A stretch of DNA of 64,000 nt, taken from assembly GCF_011386835.1 (NCBI RefSeq), contig NC_088809.1, forward strand, positions 248,001 to 312,000, given 5' to 3'. Below the pieces are notes generated by a model that saw nothing but the letters and a program-made list of their open reading frames with translations, searched no databases and was not told the DNA's origin. This DNA comes from Chrysemys picta bellii. Its lineage: Eukaryota; Chordata; Testudines; Emydidae. Of this stretch, positions 14,001 through 26,000 are shown one piece after another. Position 1 is the first letter of the stretch, and every line of letters begins with the position of its first letter. The position numbers and the translations under genes are program-made.

Positions 14001-17000
14001 ACTCTTATTGGCGAGCCCAAGACCTGGGTCGACGCGGAGACCAAGGATGTGGCGAAATAGGGCTCTCCCTTGGTTCCGGAGACTGGTGGTGCTCGCTTGA
14101 CTTGTCCAAGGCCTTTCCAGCGGGCTTGCCCTCGTGGGGAGCCTTAGTCAGATCCAATGCCAAATGCGGGGCCAGTTGCAGCAGGAGTGCTCTATGCTCT
14201 TCTGGTGCCAGGAGCTGAGCGGGTGTTGACTGCACTGTCAGTCTGGGTCTCCTCCCCCTCCCCAGAGTTGGAAGTGGGTCCCTTTGGAGGGAGAAATTCT
14301 CCGGGGCTGAGCCCTCTTGCAGGTCCAGATTTGGCAGGTGGCCCAAGCCGGGTCCTTTGCCCAACAGCCCCTGATTAGGTTTGCTCAGTGCCATCGTCTT
14401 AACCTTCTTCTTCGACACCGGCGATGGGGGCAGGTACTGGGAGGAGCCTGGTGCCGGAGGTGCACTACACTCCGAAGCCAAAGTACTGGGTGCTGCGTTG
14501 GGCTGTGCCGGCTCACAATCTGGACGAAGGGCGGTCTCCATCAGAAGTGTCCTTAATAGAATGTTGCGCTCTTTGTGTCTTGGGACAAAAGTTCTTACAG
14601 ATGCGACACCTTTCTTTTATGTGGGATTCCCCCAGGCACTTTAAACAGCTACTGTGTGGGTTGCTAACAGGCGTAGGCCTGTTGCAGTCAGAACAGGGCT
14701 TAAAACCTGGAGATGAGGGCATGCCCCACCTGGGTCAAAGTCCCGTGCCCCCTCCATCCCCCCACAACTGACTAACACTTATCAGGCACTTACTAACTAA
14801 CTAACTAACATATAGAACTATTTACAGTTGGAATAGGAGGTTGAGAGAGAGAAGAAAAACTGCTGACCGCTTGCGAAGCAAGTGAAAGTGCTCCGACCGA
14901 CCACTACAGGCGGTAAGAAGGAACTGAGAGGGAGTAGGGCCGGCAGTGCCTGATATACCGATGCATGGGCGCAGCATTCCAGAGGGCACCACGGCCGACC
15001 CTACGGATACCGCTAAGGCAAAAGTCTCCGACAATTGTGCACGTGGGCACGCACACCTACAATGGAATCGACGTGAACAAGCACTCAAAGAAGAACTAAT
15101 GTCACCATCCTTTTCTCTCAGTCCAGATAGTCAAAACACTCACACAGACTTCATTATCTCACTATAACCACCTCCTCTCTAGCTGTGAGATCATCTTCCT
15201 CACCTATTGCTATAGCCACATCACTCCCACACTCTGAATCTTTTCACTGGTTTCCCATCTTCACCATCAATACCTTCCACAACTTGCTCCTCCCTTCTTC
15301 TCCTCCTCCTCTCATCTGTTACTGCATCACCCCTTAGTCTTTCTGCCTCCTCTGCTCTAGCAATGATATCAGCCTTATCTGCCTGTTTGTCAGCTTTTCA
15401 CACAAACACCTCTGTGCCCTCTTCCTGGCCAACCCTTACACATGGATCATCCTCTCTGACCTGATCAGTAAGGCCACTATCCTCTCCTCCAAATCCCTCC
15501 TCAAGACCCTCTCTGGTGAGATGCCTACAAGAAATACTCTAATCAATGTGGACCAAGAAGCAAGTGGGGAAAGTTGACAACTTATAAATGTTTTAATGCA
15601 AATACATATCAATATTGTTTGTCATTGACTGTATCCCTTTTTTCCCCACTCTCCACATGTCAGTTATCTTAAATTGTAAGCTCTTTGGGGAAGGAGGGTA
15701 TTTGTATTGCACCCAGCACAGACACAACAATCCTAATCAGATCATCAGGACACTACACCAGCAGGGGCAGGCATGGGGAAGGGCAGAGTAAGAAAAAGCT
15801 GAGGGGGTGTTATAATACAGGGAGAAAGACTTATCACAGCAGCTAGGAGGTTGGGAGCAGGGTTAAGTAGCTCAAACACCCACCCACACTGCAAACAAGT
15901 GTCTCTGGGGCTGAAAGGGGGAAGAGAAAGAGAGAATGCTTCTCTCTCTCCCGGCAGCCAAAAGAGGGTTTCTGGAGAGAAGGTAGGCTCCAAATTTAAT
16001 GAGAAGCCTATTATAGCCTAAGGTTGACATGAAAAATGAAGCCCCTGAGTGGGATCTAGAAACAGGATACTGTCAGGAACCCCAGAACTTGGGAGTGTAT
16101 ATTAGGTTCTCAACTGAACAATGCTCCAAGACAGTAGAATATCTGTTTATGGCTATCAGGATTCTGGTAAAACTCCAAGGTCCTGCATATGGATGCATAG
16201 ATAGGCATGGGGTGGGCAGCAGAAAAACAGTGGATAAGCTAGAAAAGAAAAGCAAGATATTTCTATAATGGCAGAGAGGCAAAGGCTTGGAGAAAGCGCA
16301 TGCAAGGTATTTTTCCACAGAGGCTAATAGGAATTGGGTAAAATTTTAAACCTCTGACCTTAATTATTTCCTACAGAAAAGTGACTTTCAATTGATTGCA
16401 TCCCTTTAATAGTGTCAAGATCTAATAACTACTAAATCTTACCCTGGAGTAATACAACAGCAACAGAACCAAGTACATTAGTATATGGGAATGTCTCCAA
16501 GGGATTATACTCACCCTGGCCAGATATTTAATCTGGTTCTCTGTGGTCACCTGAGCATTGCCCTGTTCATCGGCAGCAAACTGCACATTCCCCAGGTGCA
16601 ACACACTAGCTACAATGCTCAGCAAATCCTAGTACAAGAGAAACAAGAAGATGGGAATCGATATGGATTAAAGCTTAGTTGGGTGGGGAGAGGGCAGTTT
16701 CTTTATATGTCCATCAGTAGGAGACATTTTTACATTTAGCTTTCTGAAGGGCACTCATTCAAAGGCTGCCTCCTGGCAGAAAGAACTAACTGAAGCAGGA
16801 CAGGCCTCTAAGGGGAGAAGACTCAGATGTACTTCAAGGCATTTCTTACCTCTACCTCATTGTCGTTGAAGTTAATGACTGACAGGGCCCTTCGCACAAC
16901 CTTCCAGTCGTTTTTATCACTGATGGAACTGACCCTCGCACACTGACCCTAAAAACACAGATTTTGAGATATAACAATCCTTACAGCCTGACGCATTGTA

Positions 17001-20000
17001 CATACAGCCCACATAGTTCTATCATCTGTTAATTGTTACAGAAGGGGCCATCTCACCAGTATCTTTATAACTCTGTCAAGTGAGGGAAAGATACTGAGAA
17101 GTAAAACTAAGAATCACATCTATCCTATAATACAGGATAGTTAGTTTAATAATGATGATCATTACTTTCACCCAGAAAGTTTCTCTCTCTCCTTATAGAT
17201 CAACATTCTGATCTCTCCTTCAACACCAACGAAGTCTATCAGGTAAGGAGAGTTTTTCCCTTTACTGAACATGCAAACCAAGAAATTAGCAATCTGCAGG
17301 ACCCTGTTCACACCTTCACTAGATAATGGTACTGTTGGGGGTTCTTCTCAAGGCCCAGACGCCGCAGTAGGTCATCTTCCCCTCCCTCTAACAGCTGGTA
17401 GAAGATGTGAAAGTTCCTCTCTCCATGATTCTGATGGACAACCCGAGATTTCTCCAGTAGGTAGTTCAGGATGTGACCCCCCACAGGTGCCCCCTAAACC
17501 AAAGAAGATAAGCTGAAACATCCTGCTTCTTTGATGGCAGAATATCAAAGACAAAGAGTTTGGAATAATGGGTCACAAAAATTAGAAATAATCTGTGTCA
17601 TGTAATAGCATAAACTATCTCAAACTAACAAATACTGAGTGTGAGTTTGAGCTCTTAGACTTCCACAGAGTAGATCAAACACAAAGTATTAGAGAATAAA
17701 ACTCAAAATATAAAACCATTACACAGATCAATATTACAGCTCACCTTGAATGTTGTGTTCACTTCTGGTCACCCCATCACAAAAAACTTATACATGTCTC
17801 TTGACATGGATTCCATCCTTGCCTCTAATAATTTTGTTGCTTTTCTCTGGACCTTTTCCATTTCTTCTATATTAGAGACAAGGATGGAGTCCATGTGTGA
17901 CGTTGTGTAGTCTACATGGTTTTATAAAAATATGATAATAAGTGAATATAATGTAACTGGGATATGCTTCATGCAAAAGGTCTCTTGTAAGATATCATTA
18001 CAAAGCTTATAATCTACTGAGTGTGATCACCCTATTGTATAAATGTACCACTCCTGTATCTAAAACTAGAACTATAAAATATAACTCTGAGGGCCTATTG
18101 TAATTATGCAAAGTGTGGGCCATTAATGGTGGTTTGGAATCTTGATGACTCCAATTAACCAGGACCATTGTTTGCAGATGGCTGTGTTTTACCTGTGAGT
18201 CTTCCTGTATATGTGTGTGCTGGAAGTGGGTAATGAAGTCTTGCAGTGACATGTGATCATGTCACCTGAACTGGAATCCATCTTTAACCTGGTGCTTTTC
18301 CAGTGAGGGGGGGTGGAAACCCAGAGGGACAAAGGATTCCCGCCTTATGCAAAAGATATATAAAGGGGTGGAACAGAACAAAGGGGAGAGAGGAGCCATC
18401 ATGAAGAATCCCCTAGCTACCACCTGAGCTGGAACAAGAGCTGTACCAGGGGAAAAAATTGTGCCCAGGCCTGGAAGGTGTCCAGTCTGAGGAAAAAAAA
18501 CTTACCGAAGCATCTCTGAGGGTGAGATTATCTGTATTCAGTTTGATTAGACATAGATTTGCACATTTTATTTTATTTTGCTTGGTGACTTACTTTGTTC
18601 TGTCTGTTACTACTTGGAACCACTTAAATCCTACTTTCTGAATTTCACTTTTTACTTATTAATTAACTCAGAGTACGTATTAATGCCTGGGGGAGCAAAC
18701 AACTGTGCTTATCTCTCTATCAGTGTTATAGAGGGCGAACAATTTATGAGTTTACCCTTCATAAGCTTTATACAGGGTAAAACGGATTTATTTGGGTTTA
18801 GACCCCATTGGGAGTTGGGCATCTGAGTGCTAAAGACAAGCACACGTCTGTGAGCTGTTTTCAGGTAAACCTGCAGCTTTGGGGCAAGTAATTCAGACCC
18901 TGGGTCTGTGTTGGAGCAGACGGGAGTGTCTGGCTCAGCAAGACAGGATGCTAGAGTCCTGAGCTGGCAGGGAAAACAGGGACAGAAGTCTTGGCACATC
19001 AGATGGCAGCTCCCAAGGGGGTTTCTGTGATCTAACCCGTCACACCATGGTCCAGAGATATTTAAAAGCTTAGGATGATTTCTGTCTATCTAGGTTTTAC
19101 ACTATGTTAATTCTCATGGCATTGTGGTATTTAGTTTAGAAAGGAAACAAACAAACTACACAAGATAAAGCTATATACATTAATTCTACAAAGAAAACTA
19201 AGGTTGCCTCTACAATCTTAATTCTGTCCCTTTGTGCATATTCACAGTCTTTAATTTCAGGATCACATGCTTCCCCTCTCCCCCGCAGGACCCCAGCATC
19301 CTCCATATTTTTTTTATATATCTGTATATATAAAAATTGAGGTGCTTTAGTTAATGCGTGTTCTAACATGGGCTAAAATGGAGCAGAGATTCTTATTTTT
19401 CTCTAAAAGTAGGTGGCCAACTGATGTAAGATTTTTCACTGGATTAATTTTTATGCCATTTGAACTTTCTATGTAGTTTTGATTTGGTTTCTCTTAATAT
19501 ATATTTGTAGTAGGAAAACTTTGAATCTGGGCCCTGGCTGAAATCTTGCCTGGGCTATCCTGCTTTTCACTATTGACATATTTCCTACAAAACACTGATT
19601 AGCTATTCATAGCTTGGTAGAGAGGTGGCCCTGAAGAGAAAGGATGTAATGGGAAGATTTTCTAAAATGTTTAGTTTAGGGTCATTTTTAGCTCTTATTT
19701 GCATTATAACTGAAAGTTTGTGAGCTGTGCCCACAAGTATGATAAGTTGTTGATGGGACACACATAAAACCGATAGATAGCACACCAAACATTCCACATA
19801 ACGAGCTACACTTTTCTGTCAGAGTTTACCCTACAACAGAGAATGGTTCATGCACAGCAGCTGGTGGATAAAATATTCTCCTGCCACACTTCTATCTTGG
19901 TCTCTCTAATATCCCAGGATCACCACAACTACAATAACACTGCAAACACACTTCTACCTCCACAGGTTTTCCTCTCTCTCCTCTCCGCCAATAATACCCA

Positions 20001-23000
20001 CCCCCAATTAAACTTTAAAAAACTCCGTGGCATTAATACATACACAGAAATTTGCTGGACGCTATGAGGGTTGCTGCACATACCACATACTTGAAACAAA
20101 CCCATAAAGGCAAGGGAAGGAGAAGTTCAACCCCCTAACAGTAAATACCCTCTACTACTCCACTCATAAACACTTACCTTACCACTGCCACTACAACCAT
20201 ACACTGCAACCTTAACTCTTCCCCCCTAGGGATACAAGCCTTTCATCACCTCCTTTAATAACCATTGTGCACACAACGCTTTATTAAACTACCCTCTCCT
20301 CAGCACAACCAACTACTGCACTACACATCCACAATCACTAGGATTGGGAAAAATTAGCTGGTAAAAGTATTTGTGAACCAGGATGAAAACAGGGCAGTGT
20401 AATGGTCGTGGTGCATTGTCTGTGGTGCACAGTAGTTGTGGTAGTGGTAAGGTGAGTGCTTGTAGGTGGAAGAACAGAGTCTCTGTACCTTTTGGTTTGA
20501 CTTTTCACTTTCTTAACTTTTGTGTTTGTGTCAGCCATGCTGTGCCTGTAGCAATTCTAGCTGCTTCACAATGAAATGTGTGTATCTATATATAGAGAGA
20601 GATACACAATTATAAATCTGAACTCTAGAAAATTCTTTGTACCCAAACTTTTCTGAAACAGTAGACTCCATTCACAAGAGGCTAGGATTGTTACTACACC
20701 TGAACTGTTGCGGCAGATCTCAATATCTATGTGCTTGGGCATCCGAGCAAGGCTACAATGAGGAATATAAAACAGATTTTCACCTTGTAATCAAACTGCA
20801 CATCCATGTATTTCCCAAATCGGCTGGAGTTATCATTCCGAAGGGTTTTTGCATTTCCAAATGCCTAAATTAAAAAGATACCAGATAAAAAAGTAAACAA
20901 GCTTCAAAAACAAGGAAACCACAAAATAGGGCATTTTAAAATATTTTTCACAAACCTGCCAGTGGCTTATTTACTGGCTTACAGACACAGGTTTGTCTAC
21001 CCCTGAGTGACATATGTTTTGCCAGCATAAGTGGTAGTGTGCACAGCGCTATGTCGGCGGGAGAGCTTCTCCCGCCAACATAGCTATTGCTGCTCTTTGG
21101 GGATGGTTTAATTATGTTGACAGGAGCGCTCTCTCCCATCGGCATAAAGCGGCTACATGAGAGATCTTACAGTGGTACAGCTACCACACTGTAAGCTCTC
21201 TAGGGTAGATATAGCCTAACAAGAAAGTAAGCAGCTACCTGAGTTCTGATTGTTTGAGCTGTACGCATACTGCAAATGTAAGGTTATTACCTTGCATGGG
21301 CCTGTTAAACCACTCCTCTCCTCCTTGTTAGGAAAATGTGCCACCCGAAGAGGTCTTGTTAAAGCTTCTTCCCTCATCACCAGTATGACGTCATAGGAAC
21401 TCATTAGCCTGCACATAATAGTCACAGACCTCCCAGCCTTGCCTAAGCCTGCCAAACGTCTCCCTCCCACAGGCCCACACACAGAACATTGTTTTGAAAG
21501 GATGGTGGAAACAGTAAAGGGAACTGTAAGGATTGTACAGAACTGGACACTAGAGGTCACTATAACACCAGAAAAATACAGCACCAAATGCATATCTGCG
21601 GTAAATCAGGGGACTGAGTTGCCTACACAATGCCAAGTTTCATATCCTGGACTTCAAATTACCTCTAAGACCGGATTGGACTGTAGGAGACGATCTTTCA
21701 CTGTTTCAACTTGGTCACTGGCTGGACATGTCACTGCATAGTACTGCAGGATTTTCTTGGTGGCTTCAGTTTTTCCAGCTCCGCTCTCCCCAGATATCAG
21801 GATGCACTGATCCTTCCTCTCAATGCGAAGGGAACGGTATGAGTTGTCAGCAATAGCATAACTAAGGAACAATGATAACTGGAAATTAAGTCTGCTTTCA
21901 CAAACATGAAAGGCAGAGATTCCTCATTTAGGTTTTTAGAGTATCCATACTGTCACAATCACAACCAGAAGAAATGCCAACTCCAGCCCAATATTCTAAC
22001 AGTGCAAAATCCTAGAAAAGATGGTTCTTTGAGAATAGTGTTTATATGGATTGAGAAACTCTGATCCAAAGCTTCTATAATTACTGCTCACACCAGTTTT
22101 CCGGAGTACCTTAATACACCAAGTCTTGTTTAAATCAAGCTGGATTATAGAATTTCAAACACATTCCTTGCAAAGAAAGGAGCATTAGCGAGCAACAATT
22201 TCTTCTTTTGCTACTTAAGATTTTGCTTTGTAAAAATGTAATTTATTATAGTTTATCAAATTCCTCTCCCTTCTCTATCCAAATTCCACTTCTGGGGCAT
22301 TTCCCAAATCAAAACAGTTGAATAAATGTAAACTGTATTTTAGTTTTAGAGTTTGCCTCTGGACTGCATATTCTTATGTATGGGATTTATAATCCCCTTA
22401 AGTACAAGGGAAAGGCCAACAGTACTGCATACCTTATATTTTGTGATGCATCTCATTTATTTAGGGATGACTGCTGTCCACATTATTATTCACAGTCTCT
22501 GTGAATCCATGGACACACTATAACAGCTAAAACAACTACAGTTTCAAGTCTCCTTTTTTAAGTCTTTTGTTCCCCCCACTTGCATGGTGACTCATCCTTA
22601 CTTTGGATGGGGAAATTCTAGCCAGGATGTCTCTGTGTTTTCCCATTAACTCTGATAGCCCATAATTTGTCTTTTCCTGGGTAGTACAATGGTAGGTGCT
22701 TGGAAGTAGTCTTGTCTGGTTGGGGAGGCAGTCCCTCCCTGCTTGGCTGACCACTGCGATGTAGAGGTAAAGCTTTACAAACCCAGTTCTCTATATACAT
22801 TAGGGTTACCATACGTCCGGATTTCCCCGGACATGTCCGGCTTTTTGGTACTCGAATCCCCGTCCGGGGGGGGAATTGCCAAAAAGCTGAACATGTCCGG
22901 GGAAATAGGGAGGCAGCATAAGCCAGGGTCCGCCCGGCCCCAGCACGACCCGCAGAGTCCGCAGAGCAGCCCAGCCGCCCAGCTAGATTGTAGCGAGCTC

Positions 23001-26000
23001 AGGTGGGGGAAGGGAGGGCGCAGCCACAGAAGGCGGCGAAGGGGCTGCTGCTGCCCCCAGAGGCCGGGCGGACCGCGCGCCCCAGCCGAGCCCGCAGGGC
23101 CACGGGGAGGCCAGGCCCAGCCAACATCTCGGGCTTCCCTCGTGGGCGGGGACTCCCCGGCCACTGGGGGACCCTTCCTGCAGCACGGGGCGGGGAGTGC
23201 GGTGTGTGTTGGGGCTGCAGGGACCTGTGCTGCCCTGGTCGCAGCTGAGTGTCTGAAGCCCCCGCCAGGCAGAGGCTGCCGGGTGAGCGGGGGAGCAGGG
23301 CAGGTGGGGGGTGCAGAGGCTGCAGGGCGAGGAGAGCAGGGCAGGCAGGGGCATAGAGACTGCAGGGGTAGGGGGGCACAGAGGCTGTAGGGGCGGGGGG
23401 TGCAGGGGCTGCAGGGCGAGTGGGGAACAAGGGGCACAGAGGCTGCAGGGGTGCAGGGGCTGCAGGGCAAGTGGGGAACAGGGGGCACAGAGGCTGCAGG
23501 GGCTGCAGGGCAAGTGGGGAACAGGGGGCACAGAGGCTGCAGGGGCTGCAGGGCAAGTGGGGAACAGGGGGCACAGAGGCTGCAGGGCAAGTGGGGAACA
23601 GGGGGCACAGAGGCTGCAGGGCGAGTGGGGAACAGGGGGCACAGAGGCTGCAGGGCGAGTGGGGAACAGGGGGCACAGAGGCTGCAGGGGGAGTGGGGAA
23701 CAGGGGGCACAGAGGCTGCAGGGCGAGTGGGGAACAGGGGGCACAGAGGCTGCAGGGCGAGTGGGGAACAGGGGGCACAGAGGCTGCAGGGCGAGTGGGG
23801 AACAGGGGGCACAGAGGCTGCAGGGCGAGTGGGGAACAGGGGGCACAGGGGCTGCAGGGCGAGTGGGGAACAGGGGGCACAGGGGCTGCAGGGCGAGTGG
23901 GGAACAGGGGGCACAGGGGCTGCAGGGCGAGTGGGGAACAGGGGGCACAGGGGCTGCAGGGCGAGTGGGGAACAGGGGGCACAGGGGCTGCAGGGCGAGT
24001 GGGGAACAGGGGGCACAGGGGCTGCAGGGCGAGTGGGGAACAGGGGGCACAGAGGCTGCAGGGACTGCAGGGGCTGCAGAGCGAGGAGGAGCAGGGCAGG
24101 CAGGGGCAGGGGGGTGCAGGGGCAGGGCAGGCGGGGGGTGCAGAGGCTGCAGGGCGAGGAGGAGCAGGGCAGGCGGGCAGGGGGGCGCAGGGGCAGGGCA
24201 GACGGGGGACACAGAGGCTGCAGGGGCGGGGGAGGTGCAGGGGCTGCAGGGCAAGTGGGGAGCAGGGAAGCACTTAGCAACCCCCAACCAAGATCAGAGC
24301 GGGAGGGAGGAGGGGGAATGCAGGGTGCTCAGAGGAGGGGGCAGAGTTGGGGCAGGGACTTTGGGGACGGGGTTGGAATGGGGGCGGGGAAGGGGTTGGA
24401 ATGGGGGCGGGGCCGGGGCCCCATGGAGTGTCCTCTTTTTTAAATGTTTGAATATGGTAACCCTAATATACATAAATAAATAAACACAGTTTGTATACAC
24501 CTATCTCATAATGATGAAGTTCAGAACATTACAAGCTTTCATAGAAGACCTTACCCAACTTTTTTATACACAATAACATTGTACACAACCAGCTGATTAA
24601 ATTGTTTACTCTTGGGAGATCAGACCCCCCCATTCTCTCTTTGGGGTGCCTGGACCCTGATTGTCACAGAGACATGCAGCATTTCAAGTCCACTGGAATA
24701 AACCTTTTTTCTTTTCAATGACTAGGTACTACAGACTCCACAGAATCTGACTCTCAAGTGTTCCCAGTAGCTTTAAAGTATTTTGATATTTGGATAGCAA
24801 GGTAGAATTGTTTTCATTTTATAGAGCCCATTTTAAAAAAAGCCTCGGAAAAATGGTCTGAATTGCTGCTAACAGTAGTCGATGAAACAGCACAGTCCAA
24901 TGCTTAAAATGAGTCTGTTTCCCACAACATTTAAAAATATTCAAATTATTTTCTGTGCAACAATAATACCCCTAAGGGAGTTAGTCTGGAAATACCGTCT
25001 CCTATATCAGAATAGTGTTGGCAGTCCCTGCACTTTGTACATCTCAAGTAAATCCTGTTACAATTTCTCATCAACTGGTTGCAATGAGGGTGAGAACTTT
25101 TTTTATTCTTGGCCTGTTTGAAAGAGTAATACTTTGCAGGGCACATCTTCTCTTGTACAATGTATAACTGAATAGAAGCAGAACTGGGTAATGCTCCAAT
25201 ATTTAAAGGATTTGTTTAGTGCTCACAGAATCCTCAGTGTTGTACACTGCAAACAAATAAACAGCCCCTGTTCCAAAAATGTTACATTCCAATTAACATA
25301 TGTATAGACAGGATTCTGGATTTTCCCAAGCAACCATGTTTCTAGCACCACCTCATCATGCTTGTAACATACTCCCATCTCACTTGCACTGTTGAGTCAC
25401 CTGCCAACAACAGGAAACAGCCCAAATAGTTCTCCCTGTCCCTTCAAAGGTCTTTGGAAGAGGTATCTCAGGATTCGGCCCTGGCTCAGCGAGCACTTTG
25501 GTCAGCTAGGCTCACTCAGCTGTGTCCTCTCTCTCTCTTTTGGTCTGACAGAAAAATTCAGTTACGTTCAAAAATAAAAGATTTTTGAAGCTTGAAAGTT
25601 ATTTTAAATAGGAAATTGTGAATGTTCAACAGGCCATGTAAATAAATACATTCCTTGTTCCAACGGGCTCATGGTATCTTAGCAACAAGGGAAATACCAG
25701 ATTAATATTGGTCAAGCAGTGACAGAGGAGGTAGGAAAAAACCCATCACACACACACACTTACTTTCCCCCAGTTTAGTCATAAGCTGAATAAACTGCTT
25801 AGCAGCAAGGGAAACTTAGAACCAGATCATCTAGACACTGAATAACCTTGGAATAATGGTATCTAAATGGTATCTATTTTTCAGGTATCTAAAAGGGTGT
25901 CATAAGGAGGAGGAGGGAGAAAACTTGTTCACCTTAGCCTCTAAGGATAGAACAAGAAGCAATGGGCTTAAACTGCAGCAAGGGAGGTCTAGGTTGGACA

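Larger units (their letters stand above)
10884..15096 (-). mobile_element. DIRS-like retrotransposon with inverted terminal repeats (internally deleted), intron 8
   Basis: DIRS elements transpose through an RT and a tyrosine recombinase and carry inverted rather than direct terminal repeats. Here 10884-11062 and 14917-15096 are inverted copies; both carry the gttctt, attccattctagg-like and ctctcagttcctt blocks. The body reads on the minus strand from a gag-like frame at 14722, through a second gag part at 13358-12924, to RT at 11988-11710 and an RNase H-like frame ending at 11041. Frames are broken by several shifts and stops. RNase H abuts the left repeat, so methyltransferase and recombinase are missing. 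Non-autonomous and dead. Confidence 0.88.

Noticed and set aside
23425..24062. CRISPR-like regular repeats
   Set aside because: Head-to-tail units without unique spacers, in a vertebrate intron.
22775..24287. Minus-strand frames of 424-501 codons rich in Pro, Cys, Ala, Leu
   Set aside because: They are translations of a 34-bp minisatellite inside a hAT-like element. All registers are open and there is no splice or homology support.
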